Positions 23,281 to 32,155 of a stretch of DNA of 49,000 nt are shown one piece after another. The notes beneath the pieces were generated by a model. That model saw only the letters and a list, made by a program, of their open reading frames with translations. It did no database searches and had not been told where the DNA came from. The number at the start of each line of letters is the position of its first letter. Position 1 is the first letter of the stretch. The position numbers and the translations under genes were made by a program. This DNA is from Cristatella mucedo. Its lineage: Eukaryota > Bryozoa > Phylactolaemata > Cristatellidae. Location: contig WPIO01000051.1 of NCBI GenBank assembly GCA_009760855.2, positions 868,501-917,500 on the forward strand, given 5' to 3'.

Positions 23281-24889
23281 CAATACGAGCTGCAATGACG
23301 GTATTATTCGTGTTTAGTTGGCTTGTAACTTCCTAAAGCTTAACCTTATAAGTCAAATCAGATACTCATGAGAAAATTCGCCCAAAATTTGTAAGACCTA
23401 ATTTGTTATACCTTTGAAATTAGTTTTAGTTTGCCTCATTCCGGCGCCGTCTGCCCCTGATCTAGGCGTACTAATACAAAGTGGCTGGCCATAAGATAAG
23501 TACATTTCAACCACAGTTAGATGTACCTACTTCCGGCGAAGCAAAATCGAAAAAATAGGGCTTGCCTGGATGAGAATTCAACAGCCGAACCAGTTCATGT
23601 GTTTGTAGCATTGCACCTAGATTTCTGCAATTGTCTAATTTCAGGACTCCTGGCAACGCTCTTAATTGCCTGCAATTCATGCAAAACTCAGATGCTCATC
23701 TGCTCTGTCGCCAAAGGCGTAGCAGCCACAACACACGTGACTTCTATCGTCGCTTTCTATCAGTTAACAAATTTATTTCAAGATCCTCAGTCATGGCTGA
23801 CAGGTCACTTCACTCGCTAGCACCAGCCTGCCTATCCTTCAGCCCCTTGCTCTTCCAGTGCTCGCCCTTGCACCGCCCGCTCGTCTGCTAATCGTCTGGT
23901 AATCTCATGATCCCTGGAGCTAACTTAAAACCGGTCGCAAAATTAATTTTGTTAATATCTTAAAACGTAGTTCAATAGTTTTCTTCATTGGTAGCCCTAT
24001 ACCTTTGCGCAACTTCCAATTCATTGTAGGTTCAGTGCCAACGTGCGAAAACATTCCGACGGCTGCAGGACAAGGCAGCGATAAAGAGTGCCCATTCTCG
24101 TAAGATACATGTAGCGAGTCCATGTAAAAAGTATCAAGAGGTCTGTTCGACAGCGACGGATGGTTAAACACGTTTAGGTTTAACCATGTCGTACATCCTG
24201 CTGAAACACCGTCGTCCATCCACTCCCGGAGCAAAGCCTAAGACGAAACTCGATCGTCTGGAGCTCAATAAACTGCCTCACTTAACACGACTTGGTACTT
24301 TCGTAACACCTAACCATGGATTATTACCGCAATTTCAAAAAAAGATCCGCGAAAAACATAATTGACGCCGCCTCATGCTTGCAGGCTGTGTCCTTGTCGA
24401 GGGCACAAATTTACTGTGCTGCCATCAAGAAACTTCTGCCTTAGTCTACCCAGCCGCTTCTAGCTACGACCCTTACGAGTCTTGCTAGGAGGAGCGTTAG
24501 GGCGTCCAGCAGCTGTGTACGCTTGCCTGCTGGAATTTCCTTCCGCGTGTGCTGACTTCCGCTGAGCCTGCACTTTCGTACGTGTTAGACTCTGCAGCGC
24601 TACGCGCCCTCGTAACGAAGGCGTAAAAACGACGAATTGTTCCACACATCGTATCCTGTCAACCAATTCCGCTTCTAGCAACGCAGAGGCTGGAAGGCCG
24701 GGACCCCGATAGAATTTCACAGGGAATTGTAAACTCTTCATAGGATTTGGATGCACGTCAAAATAAAGACTGCGCATTTATAGGATTTTGAGGCAAAATC
24801 AAAACCAGTAAGTTCCGTATGCACAATATTAATTTGCAGCTACTACTTAGACACAAAGCCTTTCTTGAGTTATATCGAATTCAAATCAT

Positions 24890-25930
24890 AATAACAATGA
24901 TATAGTGCCCTCGGAGAACTCAATCTCTGTCTAGACCCTTTACATTTACTGCAAAGGAAGCACACGCGAATGTTTAGCGGCACCATGCTCAATGAACCAA
25001 GAATAATATGGTTAGGGGTGACATGCACTGGGTCAGCATGCAAATATGTTTAGTGGTACCATGCGAAGTCTCAGCACGAATAAGCATATAAAGGACGAAT
25101 CACGTGGATCCACAAAATTCTGTGATAAATAGATGCGTTTTTAATTTCTTCTTTAGTCTTGTCGGGGATGTCGTAACGCGAGTCTCAAGTGAGTTCCAGT
25201 CGTTGGGAGCATACGAACTCAAGGTCGTCTAATGAAAGGTCACTTTGGAACAGGACACCTAGATTTCGTGCACATTCAACCGGACATGTGCTGGCAGAGC
25301 TGATTGTGAGCTTTAACATTTCCAATTTCCGAACCACAATTGGTTTGCTCTTAACTAGTAAGCTGGTTTTTATCATTATTCAATTTAAGGAAGTTTGCTC
25401 CCATCCATGTTCAGATGTCGTGAATACATGTCGTGAATACATCTGCGTAGAAGTGAAAGCCTAAACTGTGCCAGCCATCACATCGGCAAGAGGTACAGTA
25501 TAAACCGTGAAAATAACGGGACCAAGCACAGAACCCTGAGGTACCCAATCCTTCAGATGTTCCATGAGTGAAAGGTGTCTATTCACATAAATACTCTGGA
25601 GTCTCCCACTGAGACCTGAACTATTGACGTTCAGGGCCAGTGATGCCCAGGCGAGATGAAAGGCGCTCAAGAAAGACTTGGTGATCGATAATATCAAAAG
25701 CTGCCGAAAGATAGTGCAAAACAAGCTGAGAGACTGCCTATGTTGGCTTTCCCTAATTAGGTCGTTATACGCACGAAGCAATGCTGACTCAGTTGATTGA
25801 TTAGCTCTAACAAAACCAGACTATAACTTACTAACTAGCAAGGTTTAAAGTTTTAATATATGAGTTCAGCTGGTATGCCACGACTCGCTCTAGTACGTAG
25901 AATTGCGATGACTTGAGATTATGTGGAACT
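24890..25930 (-). mobile_element. L2/CR1-like LINE, 5'-truncated, frameshifted RT to 3' tail
   Basis: Read minus from about 25800: AYNDLIRESQHRQSLSLF, a degraded SAAFDT.DH region, the RT signature VPQGSVLGPVIF (about 25540), then ARNLGVLFQSDLSLDD (about 25240). It ends in the family tail complement near 24900-24960 (gagaactcaatctctgtcta). Several stops and shifts make it inactive. Confidence 0.85.
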
Positions 25931-26034
25931 GTTTGATCGTAATCTAATCCTCCGGTCGTTCCACGAAATTTTCATCGTCCAGTCAGGGTGAAGCTGATAG
26001 TGCGATATCAGTTACATGTATTTAGTTACAGGTA

Positions 26035-26158
26035 TTTAGTCTTCACGTTCCAGGTCGTGGATATAGACCTGCAGTGAGCGATCCTTTATTACCCACTACA
26101 AACTGTGGTGACAGCCGGTGAGACTCTTCCGCCGCTATATAAATGAGACTTTTAAATC
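26035..26158 (+). repeat. tRNA-derived SINE, second family, head truncated
   Basis: Contains cgatcctttattacccacta, ggtgacagccggtgagactc and the tail cgctatataaatgagac followed by tttaaatcaac. Confidence 0.75.
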
Positions 26159-26625
26159 AACTTGCCTAAAACTTAAAAGATACTTTTCTAAAAGCACTTG
26201 CACAAACGTAACTTTCAAATTAAACCCAAGGTAAATATGATCCCACGTGCAGAGATAAAAAAACACTTTAAAGGAAGCATATTTAAGGCGACAAGTTATA
26301 CTTGCTGCAACTAATGACTATTTCCAAAGCGAGTGTAATTGGATGCCTGTGTACCAGGACTGTGAAGTTGGAAGAAAGTGCGAAATTTATTTTTGATGCG
26401 CTAAAAATCAAGCGCCAACGGCGTCTTCATTTTTAGCGACGGCTGAGCTGCGAACTGACAGCTAAAGCAGCTCTCGTACGCTTGGCCTTTTGCCTCGAGT
26501 TGCAACAATGGGTTGAAGCCTGAACGGGATTTAGGCGAGAGCGGCGATGGCGTTTCCTATTGTTTCAATTCTGTCGAATGAGAAGCGTTCACGTTCTTCC
26601 TTGACGCGTCGTCACCGAGACTTTG

Positions 26626-26633
26626 CATATAAG
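26626..26633 (+). promoter_or_regulatory. TATA-like box of the exon-array gene
   Basis: catataag lies about 30 bp upstream of an initiator-like cgatcatac (about 26655-26663). A short putative first exon follows, ending at a perfect donor (ACGG|GTAAGT, GT at 26692). The arrangement fits a core promoter, but no transcript evidence is available. Confidence 0.5.
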
Positions 26634-26657
26634 CGGCGGGCGTACGCCGTAGTGCGA

Positions 26658-29600
26658 TCATACATCATACTACTACCGCTTCGCACGACGGGTAAGTTCG
26701 CCGTCTGATTGCTTTGTCTACAGTTTCAGCTCTCGCACGAGCGTGGCCGCGTGTATCTTTTGTGCGCTCTGTAGGTCTGCCGCCTCGGGCGACTGCAGTC
26801 GCTCGAGGCGGTCGAGCTCCAAAGTTTCACGGCTAACAAAACGTGCCTCATCGACTCAGTCAACTCGAGCGATGAGCAAGGCTGGTCACGCCGTCGGTCG
26901 CTTCATCATCCGATGCCAAAACCTGCACTCGTCATCGTCGTTCTCTAACAAGCAGCAGCAGACCACCCCTGCAAATTCATCATCACTTTGAAGGCGTGTC
27001 GTCTCCGAATCCTATGTTAATCAGCCCGAGGTGAATCTGACAGAACACCATACTTTCGAGCGCATACGATTGTACGTACATTTTGCAGATTCTTACCTAA
27101 CCCCTTCAAATCGACAGAGGCCACGATGCAACCGGTGTCCATGCAGTTACCCTCAGTGCTTCGGAGTAATGCTGTGCACACAGCTGTTACAGGCGTAGCA
27201 GCCGCAGCTCAGAGGTAAGCTCACTGCGTTTCATCACAACTGTCGTACATTATTCCCTACTCGGGACAGTTACGCTTCTTTTGAACGACGTGTGAGCCGC
27301 TCGGCCGCCACCGAAGTCCGTGCAGAGCCGCTCCTGGGCGTAGGGTGGTGCTGCACGGACTCGGTAACGGACGCGGCGGCCGCCCCTCAGAAGCAAACTC
27401 GCCACGGCGACGCTAACCTTTCATCGGACGTGTCGTCTATCGACCTACACTCCGGACAATGACGCTTCTTTTGAACAACGTGTGAGCCGCTCGGCCGCCA
27501 CCGAAGTCCGTGCAGCGCCGCTCCTGGGCGTAGGGTGGTGCTGCACGGACTCGGCAACGGACTCGGCAGCCGCCGCACAGAAGCAAGCTAGCCGCGGCGA
27601 CGCTAACCTTTTCATCGGCCATGTCGTCTATCGACCTACACTCGGGACAGTGACGCTTCTTTTGAACAACGTGTGAGCTGCACGGACTCGGCAACGGACT
27701 CGGCAGCCGCCGCACAGAAGCAAGCTAGCCGCGGCGACGCTAACCTTTTCATCGGCCATGTCGTCTATCGACCTACACTCGGGACAGTGACGCTTCTTTT
27801 GTACAACGTGTGAGCTGTTCGGCCGCCACCGAAGTCCGTGCAGCGCCGCTCTTTGGCGTAGGGTGTTGCTGCACGGACTCGGCAACGGACGCGGCAGCCA
27901 CCGCTCAGAAGCAAACTCGCCACGGTGACGCTAACCTTTTCGTCGGACATGTCGTCTATCGACCTACACTCGGGACAGTGATGCTTCTTTTGTACAACGT
28001 GTGAGCTGCACGGACTCGGCAACGGACGCGGCAGCCGCCGTTCAGAAGCAAACTCGCCACGGCGACGCTAACCTTTTCATCGGACATGTCGTCTATCGAC
28101 CTACACTCGGGACAGTGACGCTTCTTTTGAACAACGTGTGAGCTGTTCGGCCGCCACCGAAGTCCGTGCAGCGCCGCTCTTGGGCGTAGGGTGGTGCTGC
28201 ACGGACTCGGCAACGGACTCGGCAGCCGCCGCACAGAAGCAAGCTAACCGCGGCGACGCTAACCTTTTTATCGGATATTTCGTCTATCGACCTACACTCG
28301 GGACAGTGACGCTTCTTTTGAACAACGTGTGAGCCGCTCGGCCGCCACCGAAGTCCGTGGCGGGCCGCTCCTGGGCGTAGGGTGGTGCGGCACGGACTCT
28401 GCAACGGACGCGGCGGCCACCGCTCAAAAGCAAACTCGCCACGGCGATGCTAACCTTTTCATCTGACATCTCGTCTATCAACGTACACTCGGGACAGTAA
28501 CGCTTCTTTTGAACAACGTGCGAGCCGCTCGACCGCCACCGAAGTCCGTGCAGAGCCGCTCCTGGGCGTAGGGTGGTGCTGCACGGACTCGGCAACGGAC
28601 TCGGCAGCCGCCGCACAGAAGCAAGCTAGCCGCGGCGACGCTAACCTCTTCATCGGACATCTCGTCTATCGACCTACACTCGGGACAGTGACGCTTCTTT
28701 TGAACAACGTGTGAGCTTCACGGATTCTGCAACGGACGCGGCAGCCGCCGTTCAGAAGCAAACTCGCCACGGCGACGCTAACCTTTTCATCGGACATCTC
28801 GTCTATCGACCTACACTCGGGACAGTGACGCTTCTTTTGAACAACGTGTGAGCCGCTCGGCCGCCACCGAAGTCCGTGCAGCGCCGCTCCTGGGCGTAGG
28901 GTGGTGCGGCATGGACTCGGCAACGGACGCGGCGGCCGCCCCTCAGAAGCAAACTCGCCACGGCGACGCTAACTTTTTCACCGACGTGTCGTCCATCGAC
29001 CTACACTCGGGACAGTGACGCTTCTTTTGAACAACGTGTGAGCTGTTCGGCCGCCACCGAAGTCCGTGCAGCGCCTCTCTTGGGCGTAGGGAGGTGCGGC
29101 ACGGACTCGGCAACGGACGCGGCAGCCACCGCTCAGAAGCAAACTCGCCACGGCGACGCTAACCTTTTCATCGGACATGTCGTCTATCAGCCTACACTCG
29201 GGACAGTAACGCTTCTTTTGAACAACGTGTGAGCCGCTCGGCCGCAACCGAAGTCCGTGCAGCGCCGCTCTTGGGCGTAGGGTGTTGCTGCACGGACTCG
29301 GTAACGGACGCGGCAGCCACCGCTCAGAAGCAAACTCGCCACAGTGACGCTAACCTTTTCATCGGACATGTCGTCTATCGGCCTACACTCGGGACAGTGA
29401 CGCTTCTTTTGAACAACGTGTGAGCTATTCGGCCGCCACCGACGTCCGTGCAGCGCCGCTCTTGGGCGTAGGGTGGTGCTGCACGGACTCGGCAACGGAC
29501 TCGGCAGCCGCCGCACAGAAGCAAGCTAGCCGCGGCGACGCTAACCTCTTCATCGGACATCTCGTCTATCGACCTACACTCGGGACAGTGACGCTTCTTT

Positions 29601-30460
29601 TGAACAACGTGTGAGCCGCTCGGCCGCCACCGAAGTCCGTGTAGAGCCGCTCCTGGGCGTAGGGTGGTGCGGCATGGACTCGGCAACGGACGCGGCGGCC
29701 GCCCCTCAGAAGCAAACTCGCCACGGCGACGCTAACTTTTTCATCGGACGTGTCGTCTATCGACCTACACTCGGGACAGTGACGCTTCTTTTGAACAACG
29801 TATGAGCCGCTCGGCCGCCACCAAAGTCCGTGCAGCGCCGCTCCTGGGCGTAGGGTGGTGCTGCACGGACTCGGCAACGGACGCGGCAGCCGCAGCTGAG
29901 AAGCAAGCTGGGCACGGCGAGGTGCGGGGTTGTGCAGGGTTGAGGCTGAGGAAAGAAAATAATGACGCAGCGGAAAATGATGGTGCTGTGGCGGTTTACC
30001 TTGTCGATGGACGGCTAGAAGGTAATGGCTAGATTGGCTAGATGACGGAGCTAGAACGGCTACCAGGCCCGACAGCAGCGGCAACGTAGCTAGTTGCAAG
30101 CCAGGATACTCTCAATTGTCCTCTCAGCCGTCGTCCCCTCAGTCTACGAGACGGTTCGGCTTTTACCAGGTTGGACCTTACGAATGTGGTAGACACATGC
30201 GGGCCCGATTGCGATGGCCGTCTGCTTGCACGACCAGGCTACGAAAAATGGCTGCTTTCATACACTTGGTTTCGGCATGGCACTGCCTCGACTCGCTCTA
30301 TCAAGCGACGTCGTAGCAATGTTCCCGCGACGCAGCCTTTCGTGGCGAGGCGATGCAAGTGGTCACCTTAAATTCGCATGAATTGTCTAGAAATATAATC
30401 TTGCTGTCGATGTACTTGTTAAGATTGAAATAAAACTTATTAAGCTTGAAACGCTGACAC
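26658..30460 (+). CDS. unrecognised gene with 15 tandem, in-phase repeated exons and GC-AG introns
   Basis: Proposed model: a non-coding first exon to 26691; an ATG exon 27118-27214 (ATG 27126, MQPVSMQLPSVLRS start, donor AGAG|GTAAGC); 15 repeat exons; and a terminal exon from 30143 (or 30128) to the TAA at 30371. AATAAA follows at 30429. Repeat exons start at 27270, 27460, 27651, 27788, 27979, 28116, 28307, 28498, 28689, 28826, 29016, 29207, 29398, 29589 and 29780. Twelve are 123 nt and three (27651, 27979, 28689) are 69 nt. Each starts with one base and ends with two bases of a codon, and all are open. Introns are 67-68 nt, begin GCAA and end cgggacag, except the one before 27460, which ends AA. 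The joined frame is 2001 nt, or 666 residues. The repeat carries ASFEQRVSRSAATEVRAAPL, a GVGWCC motif and an Ala-rich end. The tail has TCGPDCDGRLL and a basic IKRRRS. No family is recognised, and transcription is inferred. Confidence 0.5.
26780..26811. repeat. 32-bp near-perfect palindrome
   Basis: CCGCCTCGGGCGACTG joined to CAGTCGCTCGAGGCGG is a palindrome centred on CTGCAG with one mismatched pair. It lies in the predicted first intron of the array gene, 120 bp after its first donor. Confidence 0.9.
27192..29920 (+). repeat. 191/137-bp tandem repeat array
   Basis: Fourteen complete units are bounded by the gtgtgagc word (positions 27292, 27482, 27673, 27810, 28001, 28138, 28329, 28520, 28711, 28848, 29038, 29229, 29420, 29611, 29802). 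Nine are 191 bp, two are 190 bp and three are 137 bp. A divergent partial unit precedes them and a partial one follows. The 137-bp units lack the same 54 bp (18 codons). The partial unit at 27192-27291 is the ATG exon's donor region, which suggests the array grew from that exon-intron junction. Confidence 0.95.
30429..30434 (+). terminator. polyadenylation signal AATAAA
   Basis: AATAAA lies 58 nt after the TAA stop of the array gene's predicted terminal exon. It is on the right strand and at a usual distance. Confidence 0.55.
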
Positions 30461-30615
30461 CGACCTGCCGCTGGCAACGGATTGACTTATTGTTTCTTCA
30501 GCTGAAGCTCTGAACCATCGGCGTAACATCGTTGGCTGACCGAGATTGGAAGTTGTGTGTGTAACACTACATGGCCCCACGTACAAAAACATCGGCAGTA
30601 TTAGCTCTGATTATG

Positions 30616-30782
30616 AATGAGCCAACTTAGCAGCCTCGTTCTCATAGCGACAGAAAAGCCTAAGCGGCTGTTACTGCCGCTCGCAGTTGCCATTGCAGGA
30701 TCGCCCACGGCAGAACGGTTCGAACCTCACGACCTCGGTCATTAAGAGCAAGCACCTTATCGTCTCTAGGCTACCACAGAGT
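30616..30782 (-). repeat. tRNA-derived SINE, second family
   Basis: Inverted copy: tgagccaacttagcagcctc tail complement, tgccgctcgcagttgccatt body, ggttcgaacctcacgacctc B-box region. Confidence 0.8.
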
Positions 30783-30785
30783 CCG

Positions 30786-32155
30786 CATTCCTGTGGGTGT
30801 ATAATGACCTACTTACGAATGCAGACTTAGGTAGAATGCCTCTGCTTGTTATGCGAGATCTTTCGGCAGCATTTACTAAAAACTGTCACCAAGTCCTTCT
30901 TGATCGCCTCTTACCACACTGACCATCGCTGGCAACGTCGCAGACCTATCTCAGTGGGTGTTTCTGGAGTACTGATGCGAATGGACACAAATCATCCGAT
31001 GAACTTCTGAAGTATGGCATACGTTTGGGCTCTGTGCTTGGTCTCGTTCTTTCCCCGGCTGACGCTCTCCCACTTGCCGACGCGATTTTCAGGCACTATC
31101 TATTATCTCTCCAAGCACTCCAGCATGTCGAATCGTCTCAACTTCCTTGCTACATGTATTGATAATATCCGTGCATGGATGGGACCAAACTTTCTTAAAT
31201 TGAATGATGAATGATGAAAAAACTAACTTACTGGTTATGGGCAAACCAAATGTGATTCAGAAATTGCATAGTTCAACGCTCACAATTGGCTCTGCCAGCA
31301 TATTTCCAGTTGAACCTGCACGATGAGTGTCCTGCTCCAAAGAGACCTTTTATTAGACGACTATCTCAGCTCCACTTTCAAGTTTGCCTACTTTCAGCTA
31401 CATAACAATGCTAAAGTTTGGGCTCGTTTAGTCAGGGATACTGCATCTAAATTGGTCCAGCCATTGTGACATCCCGTCGACTTATGTAACTCACTGGTTG
31501 CTGGTTGACCGGCCTGTGTAATTAGGCGCTTGCAGCTTGAGTAAAACTCTGCAACTAGGCGTGTCTGTCGTGAAAGTCGCAGTTGCCACATCACACTCCT
31601 TCTCGCCAACCTGCACTGGCTCCTAGTCAAGCAACCGATCGACTTCAAGGTTCCGTCACTTCCTCTTAGGTTACTTCAACTTTCAGCTCCAGCCTACCTA
31701 TCAATTCTACTGCCACACCAGGCTAAGCTTCGTGCCACTCGCTTTTCGGAATCTAATTGTTTACCTATACCTCGTAGGAACCTCAAATCGTTTGGAGACC
31801 AAGCCTTTAGTTCGTATGCTCCTAAAGCTGGGAGCTAACTTTCTAGTTGTCTCACGATATTTCCTGACTTGGCCACATTAAATAGGAAACTAAAAACGCA
31901 TGTATTTATCACAGTATTTAGTGAGTCTGTGTGATTCATCCTTTATTTACTTATACGTGCTGATACTGTGCATGCTGCCACTAACCATCTTTGCATGCTG
32001 ACCTGGTGCATATCACCCCTAACCATGTTATGCTTGTTGTTACTGAGCATGCTACCACTAACCATTCGATCGTGCTTTGTTTGCAGCAAATGTGGAAAGT
32101 GCTTAGAAAGAGATTGAGCTCTCTGAGGGTGCTATATCAAATTTATTACTATTAG
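30786..32155 (+). mobile_element. L2/CR1-like LINE, RT to 3' end, decayed
   Basis: The plus strand reads YNDLLTNADLGRMPLLVMRD, then LSAAFTKNCHQVLLDRLLPH and GIRLGSVLGLVL (the VPQGSVLGP box), then NIRAWMGPNFLKLNDE (near 31165-31213). The downstream LLANLHWLPVKQ.IDFKV and LKSFGDQAFSSYAPK region follows near 31590-31840. It ends with the 3' tail tgcagcaaatgtggaaagtg, agagattgagctctctgagg and an ATT-rich end. Stops and frameshifts are frequent. This is the longest copy here and the reference for the tails shared by the SINEs. Confidence 0.88.

Larger units (their letters stand above)
21325..24165. repeat. large direct duplication, copy 2 (no pogo insertion)
   Basis: Partner of 12286-16240. It contains the hAT-like MITE at 22054-22446 and the SINE at 23155-23280 in the same positions. 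It has a private A-rich insertion near 21860-21910 and private sequence at about 23445-23750. The empty insertion site for the copy 1 transposon is at about 21643-21660. Open frames here are short and not shared between copies, so I call no gene. Confidence 0.85.

Noticed and set aside
26692-26723. A 32-nt intron between the first donor and ctttgtctacag
   Set aside because: It is far shorter than any other GT-AG intron in the window. Splicing from 26691 to 27118, which puts ATG 27126 first, is simpler.
27482-29805. A repeated 64-codon plus-strand frame, one per unit, each ending GTGTGA
   Set aside because: Each lacks an ATG (it starts with GTG) and runs through the predicted intron; two units break it by a single-base indel. 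It is better read as exon plus retained intron.
27192-29920. CRISPR array
   Set aside because: Units are contiguous tandem repeats of 137-191 bp without unique spacers, and the genome is animal.
27387-30099. Long minus-strand frames across the tandem array with CPEC motifs
   Set aside because: They recur in every unit as the complement of the plus-strand exon and intron. They lack splice or start context, and the plus-strand model explains lengths and indels better.
30022-30150. A final intron from GT at 30022 to an acceptor at 30150
   Set aside because: The phase would fit, but it needs a poor acceptor (tacgag) to bypass two better AGs. The GC donor at 29903 with the acceptors at 30127 or 30142 fits phase and signal better.
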